From the NCBI GenBank assembly GCA_023390245.1, contig JAEWDF010000081.1, positions 1 to 26,105 on the forward strand: a DNA stretch of 26,105 nt, written 5' to 3'. The notes below the pieces were generated by a model. It saw only the letters and a program-made list of their open reading frames with translations. It did not search any database and was not told the origin of the DNA. Below are positions 22,252-26,105 of the stretch, in pieces; the first letter of the stretch is position 1; the number at the start of each line of letters is the position of its first letter. A program made the translations under genes and the position numbers. The stretch comes from Pseudomonadota bacterium (GTDB lineage Bacteria; Pseudomonadota; Alphaproteobacteria; Caulobacterales; Caulobacteraceae).

Positions 22252-23526
22252 ATGAACATCCTCCTCGTCGGATCGGGCGGGCGCGAACACGCCCTGGCCT
22301 GGAAGATCGCCCAGTCGCCGCTGGTCAAGCGGCTCGTCGCCGCGCCCGGCAATCCCGGCGTCGCCAAGCTGTGCGAGCTACGCCCGGTGAAGGCCGATGA
22401 CGCCGAGGGACTGGCGGCCCTGGCGCGGGAGATCAAGGCCGACCTGGTGGTCGTCGGCCCGGAGGTCGCCCTGGCGGCGGGCCTGGCGGACCGGCTGGCG
22501 GCGGCGGGAATCCCCTGCTTCGGCCCGACGGCCAAGGCGGCGCAACTGGAGACCTCCAAGGCCTTCTCCAAGGCCTTCCTGGAGCGGAACGAGATTCCGA
22601 CCGCCGGCTATGGCGTCTATGACGCGGTTCCCGACGCCAAGGCGGCGCTGGACGTGTTCCGGCCGCCCTATGTCATCAAGGCGGACGGCCTGGCCGCCGG
22701 CAAGGGCGTGGCCATCAGCCCGGACCGCGCCGACGCCGAGGCCGAGATCGAGCGCATGCTGGGCGGCCGCTTCGGCGCGGCCGGCGCGCGCGTGGTGATC
22801 GAGGAGTTCATGGACGGGGAGGAGGGCTCCCTGTTCGCCCTGTGCGACGGCAAGCAGGCTCTGCTGTTCGGGGGCGCCCAGGACCACAAGCGCGCCTTCG
22901 ACGGCGACCTGGGGCCGAACACCGGCGGCATGGGCGCCTATTCGCCCGCGCCCGTCTTCACGCCCGACCTGGTGCGGCAGGCGAACGACCGCATCGTCCA
23001 GCCGACCATCGCCAGGATGGCCGAGGAGGGCGCCCCCTATCGCGGCGTGCTCTACGCCGGCCTGATGGCGACCGCGGACGGGCCGAAGGTGGTGGAATTC
23101 AACGCCCGCTTCGGCGACCCGGAGTGCCAGGTGCTGATGATGCGCTTCGCCGGCGACATCGTGCCCTATCTGCTGGCCTGCGCGCGCGGCGACGTCTCGG
23201 GCCTCAAGGCGCCGGCGTTCAAGCCGCAGACGGTGATCTGCGTTGTGCTGGCGGCCAAGGGCTATCCGGACAGCCCGCTGGAAGGCTCGATCATCCGGGG
23301 CGCGGACCAGGACTTCGGCCCCCACGTCCAGGTGTTCCATGCGGGAACCCGACGCCGAGAGGACGGCCAATTGGTCGCCGCCGGCGGCCGGGTGCTGAAC
23401 GTCTGCGCCGAGGGCGACGACATCGCCCAGGCTCGTGAGCGCGCCTATGCCGCCATTCGCAGGATCGATTGGCCCGGCGGCTTTCACCGCACCGACATCG
23501 GCTGGCGGGCGCTGGAGCGGGGCTAA
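22252..23526 (+). CDS. purD: phosphoribosylamine-glycine ligase
   Basis: 424 residues, full length. It joins phosphoribosylamine and glycine with ATP in the second step of purine synthesis. The N-terminal domain begins MNILLVGSGGREHALAWKI, the family signature. The ATP-grasp part has YVIKADGLAAGKGVAIS, GARVVIEEFMDGEEGSLFALCDG, then QDHKRAFDGDLGPNTGGMGA and VVEFNARFGDPECQVLM, which hold the metal-binding residues. The start is atg at 22252. It is followed after two bases by trhO, probably on the same message. It also links to the glycine metabolism genes elsewhere in the window only by substrate. Confidence 0.97.
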   Translation: MNILLVGSGGREHALAWKIAQSPLVKRLVAAPGNPGVAKLCELRPVKADDAEGLAALAREIKADLVVVGPEVALAAGLADRLAAAGIPCFGPTAKAAQLETSKAFSKAFLERNEIPTAGYGVYDAVPDAKAALDVFRPPYVIKADGLAAGKGVAISPDRADAEAEIERMLGGRFGAAGARVVIEEFMDGEEGSLFALCDGKQALLFGGAQDHKRAFDGDLGPNTGGMGAYSPAPVFTPDLVRQANDRIVQPTIARMAEEGAPYRGVLYAGLMATADGPKVVEFNARFGDPECQVLMMRFAGDIVPYLLACARGDVSGLKAPAFKPQTVICVVLAAKGYPDSPLEGSIIRGADQDFGPHVQVFHAGTRRREDGQLVAAGGRVLNVCAEGDDIAQARERAYAAIRRIDWPGGFHRTDIGWRALERG

Positions 23527-23528
23527 GG

Positions 23529-24479
23529 TTGGACACGGCCGCGCCCTCGCCGGGCGGCGTCCGCGTCGCCGCGCTCTATCGGTTCGCCGCGATCGAGGAC
23601 CGGGAGGCGGTGCGCGATCGCCTGCTCGCGGCCTGCGAAGCCGGCGACGTGCGCGGAACCCTGCTGGTCGCCCACGAAGGCCTGAACGGCACCATCGCCG
23701 GGCCCGAAGCGGGCGTCGAGGCGGTGCTGTCGATCATCCGGTCGACGCCCGGCTTCGCCGAGTTGGAAGTGAAATACGCCTGGGCGGTCGAGACGCCCTT
23801 CCTGCGGCTGAAGGTTCGGATCAAGCGCGAGATCGTCACCATGGGCCAGCCGGACCTGGACCCGGCCAACCAGGCGGGCGTCTATGTGCCGGCCGAGGAC
23901 TGGAACGCCCTGATCGCCGATCCCGCCACCTTCGTGATCGACACCCGCAACGACTATGAGGGCGACATCGGCGCCTTCGTCGGCGCGGTCCAGCCCAACA
24001 CCCGCAGCTTTCGCGACTTTCCGGAGTGGTTCCGGGGCGAAGGTCGCGCCCTGCTGGAACAGAGCGGCGCCAGCCGGGTGGCGATGTACTGCACCGGCGG
24101 AATCCGCTGCGAGAAGGCGACCGCCTTCCTCAAGGCGGAGGGGATCGACCAGGTGCACCACCTGGAGGGCGGCATCCTGCGCTATCTGGAGACTGAGCCC
24201 GAGGCCGAAAGCCTGTGGCGCGGCGAATGCTTCGTCTTCGACGAACGGGTCGCGGTCGGGCATGGCCTGGCCCAAGGCGAACACAGCCTCTGCCGGGGCT
24301 GTCGGATGCCGGTCGGCCCCGCCGGGCGCGCCTCGGCGAACTACATCGAAGGCGTGTGCTGCGATCGCTGCCATCACACGCGCGACGACGCGCAGCGGCA
24401 GGGTTACGCCGAGCGCCAGCGTCAGGTCGAGATCGCGCGTTCACGCGGCGCGGCGCACCTGGGCGCCCGGACGGGCTGA
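23529..24479 (+). CDS. trhO: tRNA uridine(34) hydroxylase, rhodanese-like (TrhO/YceA family)
   Basis: 316 residues if the ttg at 23529 is the start; it directly follows the purD stop with aagg adjacent and GGAG eleven bases upstream. No atg is available, and the frame extends back into purD from 23469 without added homology. TrhO makes 5-hydroxyuridine at the wobble position of tRNA. An N-terminal acylphosphatase-like domain (TLLVAHEGLNGTIAG) precedes the rhodanese domain, with FVIDTRNDYE and the catalytic loop MYCTGGIRCEKA (C188, C194). The C-terminal part has clustered cysteines (CRGCRMPVGP, CCDRCHHT) that may bind a metal, as in the wider family. Confidence 0.9.
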   Translation: MDTAAPSPGGVRVAALYRFAAIEDREAVRDRLLAACEAGDVRGTLLVAHEGLNGTIAGPEAGVEAVLSIIRSTPGFAELEVKYAWAVETPFLRLKVRIKREIVTMGQPDLDPANQAGVYVPAEDWNALIADPATFVIDTRNDYEGDIGAFVGAVQPNTRSFRDFPEWFRGEGRALLEQSGASRVAMYCTGGIRCEKATAFLKAEGIDQVHHLEGGILRYLETEPEAESLWRGECFVFDERVAVGHGLAQGEHSLCRGCRMPVGPAGRASANYIEGVCCDRCHHTRDDAQRQGYAERQRQVEIARSRGAAHLGARTG

Positions 24480-24481
24480 GG

Positions 24482-25180
24482 TCAGGCCCAGGCGAACAGC
24501 AGGCGGCCTTCGCCCATGCGTTCGCGCAGCGCGGGCAGGTCGGCGTGGGCCACCGAGAAGCAGCCGTAGGACCGGCCCAGCTTGCCTTCGCGCGCCAGGA
24601 AGTCCGGGTCGGCGTAGTTGGCGCCATGGACGATGATGGCCCGCTCGCGCGCCTTGTCGTTGCTGTACTCCAGGCCGTCCAGCAGAACGTTCGGCCCCTG
24701 CTGCGCGCCCCAGCCGGCGCCCGCGGTGGCGAAGGCGCCGACCGACGACATGTTGGAATCCGGCGTGTTGGAGAAGCGCTGGGCGAAGCCGGTGTGCGAC
24801 GGGTCCGAGCCCCGGCCGTGGCAGGTGCGCAGGACCTTGACCTCGCCGCCGACCAGGTCGACCTCGTACAGGCGCTCGTCGCCGGAGAATTTCTGGAAGT
24901 CGACCAGATACATGCGGTCGCGCAGGGGAATGCGGCGATGATGGACGTCCAGCGCCGCCATGGCGCGCTCCATCAACTCCTTGCGGACGTGGCCGCGGGG
25001 ATCGAGCGGAGGCGGCGGGGTGACGGTCACGGTCTGGACCGGCGCCGCGACGGCGGGGGCTGTCGCGGGAGCCGGCGGGATCGCGGCCGCCGTGACCAGC
25101 GGCGCCTTGGCGCTGGCGCTGGCGCAACCGGCCAGCATGGCCGATCCGCCCAAAATCAGGCCTCTTCTCGATAGCCGCAT
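24482..25180 (-). CDS. murein L,D-transpeptidase catalytic domain protein (YkuD_2 type), Tat/lipoprotein signal
   Basis: 232 residues from the atg at 25180, chosen because GAGG precedes it and the protein then begins directly with the signal; a longer frame to 25225 is possible. The signal combines a twin-arginine pair (LSRRGLILGG, R5 and R6) with a lipobox (MLAGC, C19). A proline- and alanine-rich linker (residues about 30-60) follows, then a YkuD_2-type domain whose catalytic residues are probably H185 (IIVHGANYAD) and C207 (GRSYGCFSV). Such enzymes form or modify 3-3 cross-links or attach proteins to peptidoglycan, or have related carboxypeptidase roles. It converges with trhO, ending two bases after its stop. 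Confidence 0.88.
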   Translation of the reverse strand: MRLSRRGLILGGSAMLAGCASASAKAPLVTAAAIPPAPATAPAVAAPVQTVTVTPPPPLDPRGHVRKELMERAMAALDVHHRRIPLRDRMYLVDFQKFSGDERLYEVDLVGGEVKVLRTCHGRGSDPSHTGFAQRFSNTPDSNMSSVGAFATAGAGWGAQQGPNVLLDGLEYSNDKARERAIIVHGANYADPDFLAREGKLGRSYGCFSVAHADLPALRERMGEGRLLFAWA

Positions 25181-25493
25181 GCGACGCCCTCGTTGCGGTT
25201 TGTTCGTTGAGACCGTTTGTTTCAAATGGTTACGGCCCGAGCAACCTGAGCCGTGCCCGGTTTTTGGACAAGCGTTGTTCGATCTTGTTGATTTCCGGGC
25301 GATTCCAATGGCGACGCTGGGGCGATGGCTCCAAGCGCTGCGGTGCGCAAACGCTTGCCGCGTCGATGGATTCGGCGGCGATCAAGATTGGTTCGGGCGC
25401 CCGGGCGCCGCATTCTTGGGCCTTGCGGTAAAACTCTCGTGATCAGGGGAACCTTTTTCCGCCGTGATCTCGGCTCGGTTCGCCGGCCGAGGT
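25181..25493. other. 313-bp gap between lpxK and the L,D-transpeptidase gene; no gene seen
   Basis: No supported coding frame was found; the frames crossing this gap are shadows. Directly after the lpxK stop a hairpin pairs 25469-25474 with 25486-25491 (CTCGGC/GCCGAG), extended by CGG-TTCG-CCG (25476-25485) with one bulged base. No clear T-run follows on either strand. The rest, visibly richer in A and T than the genes, presumably holds the transpeptidase promoter. A weak candidate on the minus strand is TTGTCC with a GCTCAG about 14 bases later. Confidence 0.6.
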
Positions 25494-26105
25494 TCAGGCG
25501 TGGGACGCAAGCCGCTGTTCGAGGAAGGCGGCGAACCCCCGTTCGTTCTCGAAACGGGCGGCGACCGGCCAGGCGTGCGCCTTGTCCCGCCAGTCGGGCG
25601 GCAGGCGCACCCAGTCCTTCTCGGTGGTCACCAGGCCGGCGCCGAAGGCGGCGGCCCGGTCCTCCAGGAAGCGCAGGTCGCGCGGCCGATAGGCGGCGTG
25701 GTCGGGAAAGGGAACGAAGTCGACCAGATCGCACCCCGCCGCCTTCAGCGACCGCTCGACCTTCCAGGGCTTGGCGATGCCGGCGAAGCCGACCTGCGGG
25801 CCGGGCGGCGGCGGGCCGTCCGGCGTCAGCCGCGCGACGAAGACCGGCAGGCCGCCGAAGGCCGCCAGCAGATCTGGGTCCGCCCGGTCCAGGTCGTCCG
25901 GCAGCAGGACGACCACGGCGTCGGCCCGCGCCAGGCCGCGCGACAGGGGCTCGCGCATCGGCCCGGAGGGAAAGACCGAACCGTCGCCGAACGGCCATTC
26001 GTCGCCGCGTGTCTCCCCGTCAACCACGATCAGGCTCAGCGTCTTCTTCAGCGCCGGGTTCTGATGCCCGTCGTCCAGCACCACGGCGCGGGCGCCCGCC
26101 TGCGC
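25494..26105 (-). CDS. lpxK: tetraacyldisaccharide 4'-kinase, C-terminal part (5' end outside window)
   Basis: 203 residues are visible; the frame continues past the right edge of the window without a start, so the beginning is missing. LpxK phosphorylates the 4' position of the lipid A disaccharide at the inner membrane. The conserved VLDDGHQNP segment (family DDG-x-Q) lies near the visible start, followed by LSLIVVDGETRGD, the PxGPMREP motif as FPSGPMREPLSRGLARADAVVV, and FAGIAKPWKVERSLKAAG. Near the end LVTTEKDWVRLP matches the family TEKDxVKL motif. The gtg at 26084 is an internal valine, not the start. The P-loop domain lies outside. Confidence 0.94.
   Translation of the reverse strand, partial: AQAGARAVVLDDGHQNPALKKTLSLIVVDGETRGDEWPFGDGSVFPSGPMREPLSRGLARADAVVVLLPDDLDRADPDLLAAFGGLPVFVARLTPDGPPPPGPQVGFAGIAKPWKVERSLKAAGCDLVDFVPFPDHAAYRPRDLRFLEDRAAAFGAGLVTTEKDWVRLPPDWRDKAHAWPVAARFENERGFAAFLEQRLASHA

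Noticed and set aside
25222..25998. 258-codon minus-strand frame across the lpxK end and the following gap
   Set aside because: It is an out-of-frame shadow of lpxK; the lpxK frame itself carries all conserved motifs.

Overview
The window is a gene-dense stretch of high-GC chromosome (about 70% G+C where counted by hand), most like a Brevundimonas/Caulobacter-type alphaproteobacterium (order Caulobacterales). The reasons are the split ATP synthase locus in the order atpI-B-E-b'-b, a BamF-type lipoprotein with the R-x3-G-x5-PDEF motif, nagZ-scpA-scpB adjacency, a two-chain glycine decarboxylase (gcvPA/gcvPB), and GANTC sites in a promoter. The species cannot be fixed from sequence reading alone. 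I saw no prophage, transposase, CRISPR array, rRNA or tRNA.

Layout. 1-2982 (+): the tail of a SPOR-domain protein, then nagZ, scpA and scpB (cell-wall recycling and chromosome condensation). 3118-4092 (-): ispH, convergent with scpB across a hairpin-rich repeat. 4333-6951 (+): the F0 half of ATP synthase, closed by a clear intrinsic terminator. 7036-8142 (-): two small membrane proteins. 8278-13132 (-): the glycine cleavage operon gcvT-gcvH-gcvPA-gcvPB, led by a tandem glycine riboswitch (13181-13382) and a promoter (13388-13416). 13493-15093 (+): class I fructose-bisphosphatase and nicotinamidase. 15086-16425 (-): an adenine-deaminase-type enzyme with a translationally coupled small membrane protein of lower GC. 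16498-16653 (+): a 51-residue acidic protein. 16657-21958 (-): xseA, lspA, bamF, a secreted protein of unknown function, and argS. 22024-24479 (+): a tiny membrane protein, purD and trhO. 24482-26105 (-): a Tat/lipoprotein-type L,D-transpeptidase and the truncated lpxK.

How the genes work together. The content is mostly core metabolism and envelope biogenesis: the ATP synthase membrane sector; one-carbon and glycine catabolism under direct glycine sensing; purine synthesis and salvage (purD, adenine deaminase); NAD salvage (pncA); and envelope functions (nagZ, lspA, bamF, L,D-transpeptidase, lpxK). LspA matures lipoproteins, and the BamF encoded just downstream is itself one.

The most distinctive feature is the set of short palindromic repeats between genes. 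Three unrelated hairpin families and one 30-bp tandem repeat are present, and all three internal junctions of the gcv operon carry one. I see no obviously new multi-gene system. The best leads are the repeat-punctuated gcv operon with its riboswitch and a GANTC-containing promoter, a perfect 15-bp hairpin after atpE, and several undescribed small membrane proteins.
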